A model generated the notes under the pieces. That model worked only from the letters and a program-made list of their open reading frames with translations, was not told where the DNA came from and ran no database searches. Both the position numbers and the translations under genes were made by a program. From Streptomyces sp. CB03234 (GTDB taxonomy: Bacteria; Actinomycetota; Actinomycetes; Streptomycetales; Streptomycetaceae), in NCBI RefSeq assembly GCF_001905885.1, contig NZ_LIYH01000004.1:558001-622000 (forward strand): DNA of 64,000 nt, written 5' to 3'. Positions 23,698 through 32,053 of this stretch are shown here, piece by piece; position 1 is the first letter of the stretch, and the number at the start of each line of letters is the position of its first letter.

Positions 23698-24879
23698 TCA
23701 GGCGTACACCGCCTCGTGGTCGCAGACGTCCTCCGTGCCGTGGACGTCCCAGGCCGGGAACGGGTCGTCCCACGGGCCGTTCTCGCCCTCCGCCACCAGG
23801 CAGGCGTCCAGCGCCCGGTGGAGGGCGTCGGCGCGCAGGCCGGTTCCGATGAAGACCAGCTCCTGGCCCTGGCCGCCGTCCTCACGGGTGCCGGACGGCT
23901 CGAAGCGGGCCACCGCGCCGGCCTGGGACCACAGGCCGGTCACCCGGTCGCGGCCGGCCAGCCAGAAGAAGCCCTTGGAGCGCAGTACCCGGCCGAACTC
24001 CCCGCTGTCCAGGCCCTCGGTGACGAACCGCCACAGCCGCTCGGGGTGGAAGGCCCGGTCGGGAGCCCGGAAGACGGTGGAGGAGATGCCGTACTCCTCC
24101 GTCTCCGGGACGTGGTCGCCGTTGAGCTCCATGACCCAGCCGGGCGCCTGCTGGGCGCGCTCCAGGTCGAACAGGCCGGTGCCGAGGATGTCCCTCGGGT
24201 CCACCCGGCCGCGTACGGCGGTCACGATCCGCGCGGCCGGGTTGAGGCGGGTGACGGCGGCCGTCAGCCGGGCCGCGTCCGCCTCGCCGACCAGGTCCAG
24301 CTTGTTGACGACGATGACGTCCGCGAACTCGATCTGGTCCATCAGCAGGTCGCTGACGGTCCGCTCGTCGTCCTCGTACTGGTCGAGCCCGCGCTCGGCG
24401 AGCCCGTCGCCGCCCTCCAGCTCGGGCAGGAAGTTCGCCGCGTCGACGACCGTGACCATGGTGTCGAGCCTCGCCAGGTCGCCGAGCGTCGCGCCGTCGT
24501 CGCGCGGGAAGGCGAAGGTCGCGGCGACCGGCATCGGCTCGCTGATGCCGCTGGACTCGATGAGGAGGTAGTCGAAGCGGCCCTCGCGGGCCAGCCGGTC
24601 CACCTCCTCCAGGAGGTCGTCGCGCAGGGTGCAGCAGATGCACCCGTTGGTCATCTCGACCAGCCGCTCCTCGGTGCGGGAGAGCGCCGCCTCGCCGCCG
24701 CGCACCAGGGCGGCGTCGATGTTGACCTCGCTCATGTCGTTGACGATCACGGCGACCCGCAGGCCGTCCCGGTTGCTCAGGACGTGGTTGAGCAGGGTCG
24801 TCTTGCCGGCACCGAGGAAGCCGGAGAGCACCGTGACCGGAAGGCGGGCATCGGAGCCGGTCGCCGTGGCCGTCGTCAT
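23698..24879 (-). CDS. CobW/COG0523-family GTPase (G3E), probable zinc metallochaperone
   Basis: 393 residues. Walker A GFLGAGKTT (20-28), the metal-binding CxCC motif C80-I-C82-C83, Walker B-type ESSGISEP and the guanine-specificity motif NKLDL, followed by the CobW C-terminal domain (GFFWLAGRDRVTGLWSQAG). COG0523 proteins move zinc or cobalt under limitation. The start ATG 24879 is 5 nt after the L32 stop, so the pair is translationally linked, and both lie behind a Zur-like box. This points to zinc starvation rather than cobalamin, although the cobalt genes lie 6 kb away. Confidence 0.9.
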   Translation of the reverse strand: MTTATATGSDARLPVTVLSGFLGAGKTTLLNHVLSNRDGLRVAVIVNDMSEVNIDAALVRGGEAALSRTEERLVEMTNGCICCTLRDDLLEEVDRLAREGRFDYLLIESSGISEPMPVAATFAFPRDDGATLGDLARLDTMVTVVDAANFLPELEGGDGLAERGLDQYEDDERTVSDLLMDQIEFADVIVVNKLDLVGEADAARLTAAVTRLNPAARIVTAVRGRVDPRDILGTGLFDLERAQQAPGWVMELNGDHVPETEEYGISSTVFRAPDRAFHPERLWRFVTEGLDSGEFGRVLRSKGFFWLAGRDRVTGLWSQAGAVARFEPSGTREDGGQGQELVFIGTGLRADALHRALDACLVAEGENGPWDDPFPAWDVHGTEDVCDHEAVYA

Positions 24880-24884
24880 CGCGC

Positions 24885-25055
24885 TCAGCCCTCCGGGTGG
24901 ATCAGGCCGCGCTCGTACGCCTTCACCAGGCGCTGCGGCACCTGGTAGACGGCGCCGTCGACCGTGACGGGCACCAGCTGGGGCGTGGACGCCTTCCACT
25001 GGGCGCGGCGGTGGCGGGTGTTGGAGCGGGACATCTTCCGCTTGGGTACGGCCAT
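24885..25055 (-). CDS. rpmF: 50S ribosomal protein bL32, cysteine-free paralogue
   Basis: A 56-residue gene too short for most ORF callers. It starts MAVPKRKMSRSNTRHRRAQW at ATG 25055 and ends YERGLIHPEG, an unmistakable L32. It has no cysteine at all, whereas the zinc-binding form carries a CxxC ribbon. In actinomycetes, such C-minus paralogues replace the zinc-containing protein under zinc limitation to release ribosomal zinc. The Zur-like box 45 nt upstream and the following CobW gene support this role. Confidence 0.93.
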   Translation of the reverse strand: MAVPKRKMSRSNTRHRRAQWKASTPQLVPVTVDGAVYQVPQRLVKAYERGLIHPEG

Positions 25056-25099
25056 GACTGCGGGACCTCCATCGTCGGTACGGTGGCGGTCACGCTACC

Positions 25100-25120
25100 T
25101 GAAAATGATTACCGTTAACA
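25100..25120 (-). promoter_or_regulatory. Zur-like box upstream of rpmF-cobW
   Basis: On the minus strand the 21-mer reads TGTTAACGGT-A-ATCATTTTCA, an imperfect palindrome with TG..AA.G.T / A.C.TT..CA symmetry; its right half is close to the TGAAAATCATTTTCA Zur consensus of actinomycetes. It lies across the stop codon of padR (25115-25117) and 45 nt before the L32 start. Confidence 0.7.
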
Positions 25121-25657
25121 ATCGCGGTCGGGGTCCAGCTCCGCCAGCGCCTCCGTCAGCCACGCCGTCCAGAACCGCTCCAGCTCGATCCCCCCGCGCA
25201 GCACCAGATGGCGCAGCCGGTCCGCCTCGGAGTCGCGCTCCGGCGGGAACTGCCGCTCCTCCATCCCCAGGTACTCCTCCAACTGCGCCCGGTGCAGGCT
25301 CAGATGGCGGCGCAGCTCGTCCGCGAAGCCCTCCGTGCCCACCACAGCCGCAGCCCTCAGCCGCAGCAGCAGCGCGTCCCGGATCGGCTTGGGGTCCTCG
25401 CTGCGCCGCACCCACTCCGTCAGCTCCGCGCGGCCCGCGGGCAGCACCTCGTACTCCTTCTTCTGCCCTCGGGACGGAACCTCGGCGGGCAGGGCCCGGA
25501 TGTGCCCCGCCCGCTCCAGTTTTCCCAGCTCGCGATAGATCTGCTGATGCGTGGCCGACCAGAAGTAGCCGATCGACCGGTCGAAGCGGCGGGTCAGCTC
25601 CAGGCCCGAGGAGGGCTTTTCGAGCAGAGCGGTGAGGATCGCGTGCGGGAGTGACAT
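25115..25657 (-). CDS. PadR-family transcriptional regulator
   Basis: 180 residues. The winged helix MSLPHAILTALLEKPSSGLELTRRF to QQIYRELGKLERAGHI, with Y-x-LGKLE-x-AG, is typical of PadR, and the C-terminal half is the Vir_act_alpha_C coiled-coil dimerisation region (LSLHRAQLEEYLGMEERQFP). It lies 26 nt after the dienoyl-CoA reductase on the same strand and is probably co-transcribed with it. The palindrome upstream of that reductase is a candidate site for this or another regulator. The TAA stop is inside the Zur-like box of the next gene. Confidence 0.9.
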   Translation of the reverse strand: MSLPHAILTALLEKPSSGLELTRRFDRSIGYFWSATHQQIYRELGKLERAGHIRALPAEVPSRGQKKEYEVLPAGRAELTEWVRRSEDPKPIRDALLLRLRAAAVVGTEGFADELRRHLSLHRAQLEEYLGMEERQFPPERDSEADRLRHLVLRGGIELERFWTAWLTEALAELDPDRDC

Positions 25658-25683
25658 GACCGCATCCTAGGGACGGGAGATCG

Positions 25684-27717
25684 TCACAGGGTCGCCGCCA
25701 GCCGGGTCCCCTGGTCGATCGCGCGCTTGGCATCCAGCTCCGCCGCCACGTCCGCGCCGCCGATCAGGTGCACCGACACCCCGGCCGCCGTCAGCTCCTC
25801 GTACAGCTCGCGCCGCGGCTCCTGGCCCGTGCACAGCACCACCGTGTCGACCGGTACGGTCTGGGCCTCACCGTCCACGGTGATGTGCAGGCCCTCGTCG
25901 TCGATCCGCTCGTACGTGGCGCCCGCGACCATGGTCACGCCCCGGTGCTTGAGCTCCGTGCGGTGGATCCAGCCGGTCGTCTTGCCGAGGCCCGCGCCGA
26001 CCTTGGACGTCTTGCGCTGGAGCAGGTGCACCGTGCGCGGCGGCTTCGGCCGCTCGGGCGCGCGCAGCCCGCCGCGCTCGCCGTACGAGGTGTCGACGCC
26101 CCACTGCCGGAAGTACGTCTCGGCGTCCTGGCTCGCGCCCTCCCCGCCGTCCGTCAGGAACTCCGCCACGTCGAAGCCGATGCCGCCCGCCCCGATGATC
26201 GCGACCCGCCCACCCACCGGCGCGCCGTGCCGCAGCACGTCCAGGTAGCTGACCACGGACGGGTGGTCGACGCCCTCGATGGCGGGCGTGCGCGGGGTGA
26301 CACCGGTGGCGACCACCACCTCGTCGTACCCGGCGAGCAACTCGGCCGTCGCGTACGTACCGAGCCTCACGTCCACTCCGCGCAGCTGGAGCTGCGTGCG
26401 GAAGTAGCGCAGCGTCTCGTCGAACTCCTCCTTGCCCGGTACGCGCTTGGCGATGTTCAGCTGCCCGCCGATCTCGTCGGCCGCATCGAACAGCGTGACG
26501 TCGTGGCCGCGTTCGGCCGCGCTCACCGAGCAGGCGAGGCCGGCCGGGCCCGCGCCGACGACCGCGATCCGCTTGCGCAGCCGGGTGGGGGAGAGGACCA
26601 GCTCGGTCTCGTGGCAGGCGCGGGGGTTGACCAGGCAGGAGGTGATCTTGCCGCTGAAGGTGTGGTCGAGGCAGGCCTGGTTGCAGCCGATGCAGGTGTT
26701 GATGGTCTCCGGCCGGCCGCTCGCGGCCTTGGCGACGAACTCGGGGTCGGCAAGGAAGGGGCGGGCCATCGAGACCATGTCCGCGCGGCCCTCGGCCAGC
26801 AGGGCCTCCGCCACCTCGGGGGTGTTGATGCGGTTGCTGGTGATCAGCGGGATGGACACCGAGCCCATCAGCCGCTTGGTGACCCAGGTGTACGCGCCTC
26901 GCGGCACCGAGGTGGCGATGGTGGGGATACGGGCCTCGTGCCAGCCGATGCCCGTGTTGATCAGCGTGGCGCCGGCCGCCTCGATCTCCTTGGCGAGCGT
27001 GACGACCTCCTCCAGCGACGAGCCGCCCGGCACCAGGTCGAGCATGGAGAGCCGGTAGATCAGGATGAAGTCCTCGCCCACCCGCTCCCGTGTGCGGCGC
27101 ACGATCTCCAGCGGGAAGCGGACCCGGTTCTCGTGCGAACCGCCCCAGCGGTCCTCACGCCGGTTGGTCGCGGCGGCGATGAACTCGTTGATCAGGTAGC
27201 CCTCGGAGCCCATGATCTCGACGCCGTCGTAGCCGGCCGACTTCGCCAGCTCCGCGGCGCGCGCGTAGTCCTCGATGGTCTGCTCGACCTCGGCGTCGGT
27301 CAGCTCGTTCGGTACGAAGGGGCTGATCGGCGCCTGGAGCGCGCTCGGCGCGACCAGGTCGCGGTGGTACGCGTACCGCCCGAAGTGCAGGATCTGCATC
27401 GCGATCCGCCCGCCCGCCGCGTGCACCGCGTCCGTCACGACGCGGTGCTTCGCGGCCTCCTCCTCGGTGGTGAGCTTCGCCCCGCCCTCGTACGGCCGTC
27501 CCGCGTCGTTCGGCGCGATGCCGCCGGTCACGATCAGCCCGACGCCGCCCCGGGCGCGCTCGGCGTAGAAGGCGGCCATGCGCGCGAAGCCGTTCTCGGC
27601 CTCCTCCAGCCCGACGTGCATGGACCCCATGAGCACCCGGTTGGGCAGGGTGGTGAACCCGAGGTCCAGGGGGCTGAGCAGGTGCGGGTACGGGGTGGGG
27701 GCCGGGGTCGCAGTCAT
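25684..27717 (-). CDS. fadH: NADPH-dependent 2,4-dienoyl-CoA reductase
   Basis: 677 residues, the usual length of FadH. The N-terminal TIM barrel of the old yellow enzyme family (LLSPLDLGFTTLPNRVLMGSMH) binds FMN; CIGCNQACLDHTFSGKITSC supplies the four cysteines of the [4Fe-4S] cluster; the C-terminal half has FAD and NADPH folds (VVGAGPAGLACSVSAAERG; AIIGAGGIGFDVAEFL). It reduces 2,4-dienoyl-CoA during beta-oxidation of unsaturated acyl chains. GAGGAGG precedes ATG 27717. Branched, unsaturated acyl-CoAs from rubber breakdown would need such an enzyme, although this gene lies 17 kb from the lcp cluster. Confidence 0.92.
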   Translation of the reverse strand: MTATPAPTPYPHLLSPLDLGFTTLPNRVLMGSMHVGLEEAENGFARMAAFYAERARGGVGLIVTGGIAPNDAGRPYEGGAKLTTEEEAAKHRVVTDAVHAAGGRIAMQILHFGRYAYHRDLVAPSALQAPISPFVPNELTDAEVEQTIEDYARAAELAKSAGYDGVEIMGSEGYLINEFIAAATNRREDRWGGSHENRVRFPLEIVRRTRERVGEDFILIYRLSMLDLVPGGSSLEEVVTLAKEIEAAGATLINTGIGWHEARIPTIATSVPRGAYTWVTKRLMGSVSIPLITSNRINTPEVAEALLAEGRADMVSMARPFLADPEFVAKAASGRPETINTCIGCNQACLDHTFSGKITSCLVNPRACHETELVLSPTRLRKRIAVVGAGPAGLACSVSAAERGHDVTLFDAADEIGGQLNIAKRVPGKEEFDETLRYFRTQLQLRGVDVRLGTYATAELLAGYDEVVVATGVTPRTPAIEGVDHPSVVSYLDVLRHGAPVGGRVAIIGAGGIGFDVAEFLTDGGEGASQDAETYFRQWGVDTSYGERGGLRAPERPKPPRTVHLLQRKTSKVGAGLGKTTGWIHRTELKHRGVTMVAGATYERIDDEGLHITVDGEAQTVPVDTVVLCTGQEPRRELYEELTAAGVSVHLIGGADVAAELDAKRAIDQGTRLAATL

Positions 27718-27770
27718 GGGGGCGCCTCCTCGCGCGATGTCGTCGCCCCAGTTGTAGACGACGCCCGGCA

Positions 27771-27794
27771 CCTTGTGCAACAAGTTGCATAAGG
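27771..27794. promoter_or_regulatory. 24-bp operator-like palindrome upstream of fadH
   Basis: CCTTGTGCAAC (27771-27781), AA, GTTGCATAAGG (27784-27794): eleven pairs with one mismatch (G27775 against T27790). The core TGCAACAAGTTGCA is perfect. It lies 53 nt before the fadH start and 54 nt before the divergent gene at 27849, so it could control either. Confidence 0.6.
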
Positions 27795-27848
27795 ATCCGG
27801 GCGTGACCTGCGCTACGTGGCCGACAGGCGCTTCGCTAGGCTGCCCGG

Positions 27849-28997
27849 ATGCGTGATGGGGGAAGCAGCAGGTTCCGGCGGCTGGAGGAGCACCGGCTCC
27901 TCGCCTCGGTGATCGCCGTGGTGGTGCTGGCGGCCGGGGTGGCGATACCCCTGGCCGTCGGCGGCTCCGACGACGAAGGGCCGCCCTGCCGGCAGGTGCC
28001 CGCCTCGACGCGCGCCCTCGCCGACGACCCTGCCGCCGCCACTCGCGCCCTCGACCCGGGCGACGACCTGGCCCGCCTCGGAGCCGTGAGGAAGCTGCTC
28101 GTCCACGAACGGCTCTGCGGCGACGGCGCCCGCGTCCTGGGCCGTGTCGTCGAAGCCGCCACCCGCTCGTCCGGCCCCGGCAAGCCCCACACCCTGGCAC
28201 AGGCCCGCAGCGCCTACGCGCTCGCCGCCGCCTTCGACGGCGTGGAACTCCCCGAAGGGCTCGCACCTGGTGTCGCCCGGATGGTGGCCGAGTACGTCGT
28301 GGACGCGGGGCGTCACGCGTACCGTGCCACGTCGTTCGGGCCCGCCGTACCGCCCGGCCGGAGCGTGCCCGACGAGGGAGGGTACGTGTGGCTCGGCCGC
28401 TTCCTCGCTCCCGGTGAAGCGCACGTCGATTTCCCGTACGCCGACAAGGCGGCGGACGCGAACGCAGACGTGGAGGACCTGGTCGCCGAACTCGCCAAGG
28501 ACCCGGAAGCGTTCGCCATCCTCTACGACGCCGAGCGCGCCTACTTCGCGTACTACCTGGAGCGGCTGACCAACCAGGGCGGCGACCCGGCCGACCGCCT
28601 CTCGCGGGGAGAGGACGAGGACGCCGCGACGACCTGGCCCGACATCGACCTGAGGAATCTGGCGGACCGTGTGGGCGCCCTCATGAAGCACCGCACCAAC
28701 TACGCCACCGACGGAACCATTTCCGATCTCGCCGCCTTCGACAGGACCGTACGGGACCACACCCGGGGAACCTTCCGCGCCGCGCCCCGGCAGCTCACCA
28801 CCCGCCCGCCCATGGGCGACATCGCCGACCGGCCCGTCGCGGGACCGCTGCGCGGCGACCCGATGGACGGACGGCACCAGCTGTTCACGGTGCTCGACCA
28901 GTGGACGAAGGAACGCGGCGTACCGGCACAACGCGCCACCGGCATGCGTCAGCTGATGGACGACGGGTACGTCCGGGGACTGTGGATGACGTTCTGA
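27849..28997 (+). CDS. Unknown membrane-anchored or secreted protein, 382 residues
   Basis: An N-terminal hydrophobic segment (LLASVIAVVVLAAGVAIPLAV, residues 18-38) follows a basic start (RRLEEHR), giving a signal anchor or signal peptide; the remainder is hydrophilic and helical. No lipobox and no recognised domain. It is convergent with another unknown membrane-anchored gene, 2 nt apart at their stops, with a TGACGTCA palindrome at the junction. The two may be a functional pair, but that is only proximity. Confidence 0.75.
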   Translation: MRDGGSSRFRRLEEHRLLASVIAVVVLAAGVAIPLAVGGSDDEGPPCRQVPASTRALADDPAAATRALDPGDDLARLGAVRKLLVHERLCGDGARVLGRVVEAATRSSGPGKPHTLAQARSAYALAAAFDGVELPEGLAPGVARMVAEYVVDAGRHAYRATSFGPAVPPGRSVPDEGGYVWLGRFLAPGEAHVDFPYADKAADANADVEDLVAELAKDPEAFAILYDAERAYFAYYLERLTNQGGDPADRLSRGEDEDAATTWPDIDLRNLADRVGALMKHRTNYATDGTISDLAAFDRTVRDHTRGTFRAAPRQLTTRPPMGDIADRPVAGPLRGDPMDGRHQLFTVLDQWTKERGVPAQRATGMRQLMDDGYVRGLWMTF

Positions 28998-28999
28998 CG

Positions 29000-30007
29000 T
29001 CAGAAGAACCGCAGGTCCGAACAGCCGCGCCGGCGCACCTGGTCCTCGGCGAACTCCTTGAGCAGCCGCCGCTGTACGGCCTCGCCGACGCCCGGAATGT
29101 CGTCGGACCCGCCGAGCGCGAAGTTGGCGGCCTCGCCGTCGCAGCGCGCGGTGGCCGTCCTGGAGTGCCGGACGCCGTCCTCGGACGTGAGCCGGTTGCT
29201 CCAGTCGCCGTACCAGGCCACCAAGGACACCTCCGGTTTCCCGTCCCTGTCCGTCAGGTCGCAGCGCCCCGTGGGGGCGGCGTCGTTCACGCCCGCCGCG
29301 ACCCGCAGCCCCTGGTCCTGCGGTAGGCCCGCCCCGGCCATCCACCCGCACGAGGTGCCCTTCGATTCCGACAGCGGCACGGTCTCCGCGTCACCCTCGG
29401 GGTCGGCCGGTACGGCGCCACCGGCCGGCGCCTTGAGCGGCTCCGCGCCGCAGCCCAGCCTCTCGGACGCCCCGTTCGCGAGCGCCACGGCCGTCCGGTA
29501 CGCGGCGCCGGGCACCCCTGACTTGGCGTCCCGCCCCATCGACACCCGTACCAGGAGCTTGCGCTGCCTGCCGTCGGTGTCCTTGCCGAGACCGGGGCAG
29601 GGCAGGACGAGACTGATGGTGCTGTGCCGGTCGATGAACCCGGGCAACCCTTCGGGCAGCGGGGCCTGTGGGGGGAACCCCTCCTCCGGGAACATGGTCA
29701 TGAACTCCCGGTCCCGGTCGTCGCGCCGGGTGTACGCCTCCATGCCGACGACCAGCCGCCCGTCGTCCCTGATCCCCCCATCGGCGGTGAGGCGGCAGGA
29801 GTACGAGCCGAGCCCCTCGTGCAGTCGGGACGTCTCCTTGCGCAGATGCGCGTCATCGGGTGTGAGCTGCTCCACCGCGTCCGGCGGCAGGGCGCCGTCA
29901 CAGGCGCTGCGGGCCAGCCTCCAGTCCTGCGCGTACGGCTCGGCGACGTAACCGCCCACGCCCAGGAACACCGCGGCCGCCACCGAGACCTTCACCCAGC
30001 GCCGCAT
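29000..30007 (-). CDS. Unknown membrane-anchored or secreted protein, 335 residues
   Basis: Starts MRRWVKVSVAAAVFLGVGGYVA at ATG 30007, an N-terminal membrane anchor or signal peptide. The exported part contains six or more cysteines (ARSACDG, YSCRL, VLPCPGLG, GCGAEP, SCGWMAG, ARCDGEA), consistent with disulfides outside the cell. No recognised domain. Proteins of this shape are common in Streptomyces without known function. It converges with the gene at 27849-28997. Confidence 0.75.
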   Translation of the reverse strand: MRRWVKVSVAAAVFLGVGGYVAEPYAQDWRLARSACDGALPPDAVEQLTPDDAHLRKETSRLHEGLGSYSCRLTADGGIRDDGRLVVGMEAYTRRDDRDREFMTMFPEEGFPPQAPLPEGLPGFIDRHSTISLVLPCPGLGKDTDGRQRKLLVRVSMGRDAKSGVPGAAYRTAVALANGASERLGCGAEPLKAPAGGAVPADPEGDAETVPLSESKGTSCGWMAGAGLPQDQGLRVAAGVNDAAPTGRCDLTDRDGKPEVSLVAWYGDWSNRLTSEDGVRHSRTATARCDGEAANFALGGSDDIPGVGEAVQRRLLKEFAEDQVRRRGCSDLRFF

Positions 30008-30074
30008 CGTCCCCGTCCCCGTCGCACCGACAACCGTACGGTGGGACCCTACTCGCCGCCCGTCGGCACCCGCT

Positions 30075-30920
30075 CTACGCCCCCCGTACCGCCGCCGCCC
30101 ACTCCTCCAGCTCCTCCGGCGTACGCGGGCCCGGTTCCCCCGCGCCCAGCAGGCCCCGCTCCCGGAGCACCCGCGCCACCGCCATGCCCCATGGGCGGCG
30201 CAGGCGGGCGGCGTCCAGCAGCGCGCCGTCCGCCAGCAGCTCGGCGACCGGGCCGGTGCGCAGACCGTCCGGGGTGAGCACCGCCGCGTCGTCCGCCCAC
30301 CGCAGGGCCAGGTCCACGTCGTGCGTGGCCATCACGACCGTCGTCCCGGAGGCGCGCAGCCGGTCCAGGACCGCCAGCAGCCGTTCCTGGCCGTGCGGGT
30401 CGAGGCCGGCCGTCGGCTCGTCGAGGATGAGGACCCGGGGTCGCATCGCGACGGCGCCCGCGATCGCGGCCCGCTTGCGCTGCCCGTACGACAGCAGGTG
30501 CGTCGGCCGGTCCTCCAGCGCCGTGATGTCCAGCGCCTCCAGGGCCTCGCGCACCCGCTCCCGTACCTCCGCCTCCGCCAGACCCAGGTTCATCGGCCCG
30601 AACGACACGTCCTGGCCCACCGACGCCGCGAACAGCTGGTCGTCCGGATCCTGCACCACCAGCTGCACCGTCGTACGCAGCCGGGTCAGCCCCGCCCGGT
30701 CGTACGACACGTCCCGCCCCTCCAGGCGCAACTGCCCGCTCGCGCACCGCAGGCCGCCGCTCAGCAGCCGCAGCATCGTCGTCTTGCCGCTGCCGTTGCG
30801 GCCGAGCAGCGCGATGGACCGCCCCTCGGGCACGGCGAAGTCGACGCCCCGCAGCACGGCGGGGCCGTCCTCGTAGGCGTACCCCGCACCGACCAGTTCC
30901 ACGACGGCGTCACGATTCAT
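30075..30920 (-). CDS. cbiO: Energy-coupling factor ATPase CbiO
   Basis: 281 residues. Walker A LLGRNGSGKTTML, Q-loop VVQDPDDQLFAASV (typical of ECF ATPases), signature LLSYGQRKRAAIAGA and Walker B VLILDEPTAGLD are all present. The ATG 30920 overlaps the CbiQ stop (ATGA). It powers cobalt uptake with CbiQ, CbiM and CbiN. The C-terminal 50 residues are a variable tail with LRRPWGMAVARVL and EELEEWAAAVRG. Confidence 0.93.
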   Translation of the reverse strand: MNRDAVVELVGAGYAYEDGPAVLRGVDFAVPEGRSIALLGRNGSGKTTMLRLLSGGLRCASGQLRLEGRDVSYDRAGLTRLRTTVQLVVQDPDDQLFAASVGQDVSFGPMNLGLAEAEVRERVREALEALDITALEDRPTHLLSYGQRKRAAIAGAVAMRPRVLILDEPTAGLDPHGQERLLAVLDRLRASGTTVVMATHDVDLALRWADDAAVLTPDGLRTGPVAELLADGALLDAARLRRPWGMAVARVLRERGLLGAGEPGPRTPEELEEWAAAVRGA

Positions 30921-31666
30921 GGCAGGAACCTTTCGAGTACGAGAGTCAGGGCGACGAGACCCGCGAGCAGCGCCGCGCTGGCGCCCAGGAACCGCCCGGA
31001 GACCGCCACCTGCGGTACCAGCACCCGCAGCGTCCCGTCGTAACCGCGCCCGGCCAGCCCTGTCTGGAGCCGCGCCGCCCGGTCGAAGGCGCGCACGAAC
31101 GCCGTCGCGCCCAGGCCCGCCAGCGACCGCCAGGTGGCCGCCCGGCTCGTCAGCCCGAGCCGCGCCGCCTGCGCCTCCCGGATCCGCCGGACCGCGTCCA
31201 GCAGCAGGAAGCTGATCCGGTACATCACCAGCGCCACATCGACGACCGGCGCCGGCACCCCGGCCCGTACCAGCCGGGGCAGCACGTCGGACACCGGCGT
31301 GGTGAACGCGAACAGCAGCACGCCGAGCGAGGCCGCCGACGTACGCAGCAGCAACTGCCCCGCGTGCACCGGCCCGTCCGGCGCGAGCGTGACGAACCCG
31401 CCCGCCCCGCCCACCTGGAACAGCAGCGGCACCGCGCCCGTCACACAGAAGCCGAGCGGGATGCGCCACGCCCGCCACAGCTGCCGGGGCGGGACGCCGG
31501 CCGGGCCGAGCAGCACCACGAGGGCCGCGGCGGCGACGAGCACGGCGCCCGGCCAGGGCGGCAGGCACACGGCCAGCGCCGTCAGGCCGAAGCCCAGCAC
31601 GGCCTTCTCACACGGGTGACGGCGGCGCCAGCGACTGCTGTGCGCCGCCGCGTCGATCGGCAGCAT
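30917..31666 (-). CDS. cbiQ: Energy-coupling factor transmembrane protein CbiQ
   Basis: 249 residues with about five membrane segments. The coupling region that contacts CbiO is visible as ARAFDRAARLQTGLAGRGYD (family motif A-R-G). ATG 31666 lies 6 nt after the CbiN stop and the stop overlaps CbiO. It transmits ATPase movement to the CbiMN substrate module. Confidence 0.9.
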   Translation of the reverse strand: MLPIDAAAHSSRWRRRHPCEKAVLGFGLTALAVCLPPWPGAVLVAAAALVVLLGPAGVPPRQLWRAWRIPLGFCVTGAVPLLFQVGGAGGFVTLAPDGPVHAGQLLLRTSAASLGVLLFAFTTPVSDVLPRLVRAGVPAPVVDVALVMYRISFLLLDAVRRIREAQAARLGLTSRAATWRSLAGLGATAFVRAFDRAARLQTGLAGRGYDGTLRVLVPQVAVSGRFLGASAALLAGLVALTLVLERFLP

Positions 31667-31672
31667 CGGCGG

Positions 31673-32053
31673 CTAGACGGACGGCTGTCGGCCGCCGGCC
31701 CCGGCCACCTCGGCCGCGCCCGATGGGCCCGTGTCCGCGCCCTCCGCGCGCGCCCGTGCCTCGCCCTGCCGGCGCCCGCGCCGCAGCCCGAAGTAGTACG
31801 CCAGCACCCCCGCACCGATGGCGGCCTGGAGGGAGAACAGCGCCGACTCGATCTCGCCGGACGGCGGCTCGTACAGCGGGCTGAACCAGGGCTCGTAGTC
31901 CGGATGCGATTCGGTGATCGCCGTCTCGGCCTGGCCGTCCGCGCCCGTGAAGGGCTCCTCCTTGTGGTCGCCCATCCCCAGCGCGAGCGGGAGGACGGCG
32001 AGCGCGACCACGACGAGCAGCAGCAGCGTATTGATCTTGGCGTTACGGCTCAT
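31673..32053 (-). CDS. cbiN: Cobalt transport accessory protein CbiN
   Basis: 126 residues with two membrane helices: INTLLLLVVVALAVLPLAL and SALFSLQAAIGAGVLAYYFG, separated by an extracytoplasmic loop (FTGADGQAETAITESHPDYEPWF) characteristic of CbiN. ATG 32053 overlaps the CbiM stop as ATGA. The C-terminal tail after RRGRRQG is longer than in enteric CbiN. CbiN stimulates loading of Co(II) into CbiM. Confidence 0.9.
   Translation of the reverse strand: MSRNAKINTLLLLVVVALAVLPLALGMGDHKEEPFTGADGQAETAITESHPDYEPWFSPLYEPPSGEIESALFSLQAAIGAGVLAYYFGLRRGRRQGEARARAEGADTGPSGAAEVAGAGGRQPSV

Noticed and set aside
24897..25118. Plus-strand 73-residue frame opposite rpmF
   Set aside because: The minus strand encodes a textbook L32 protein here.
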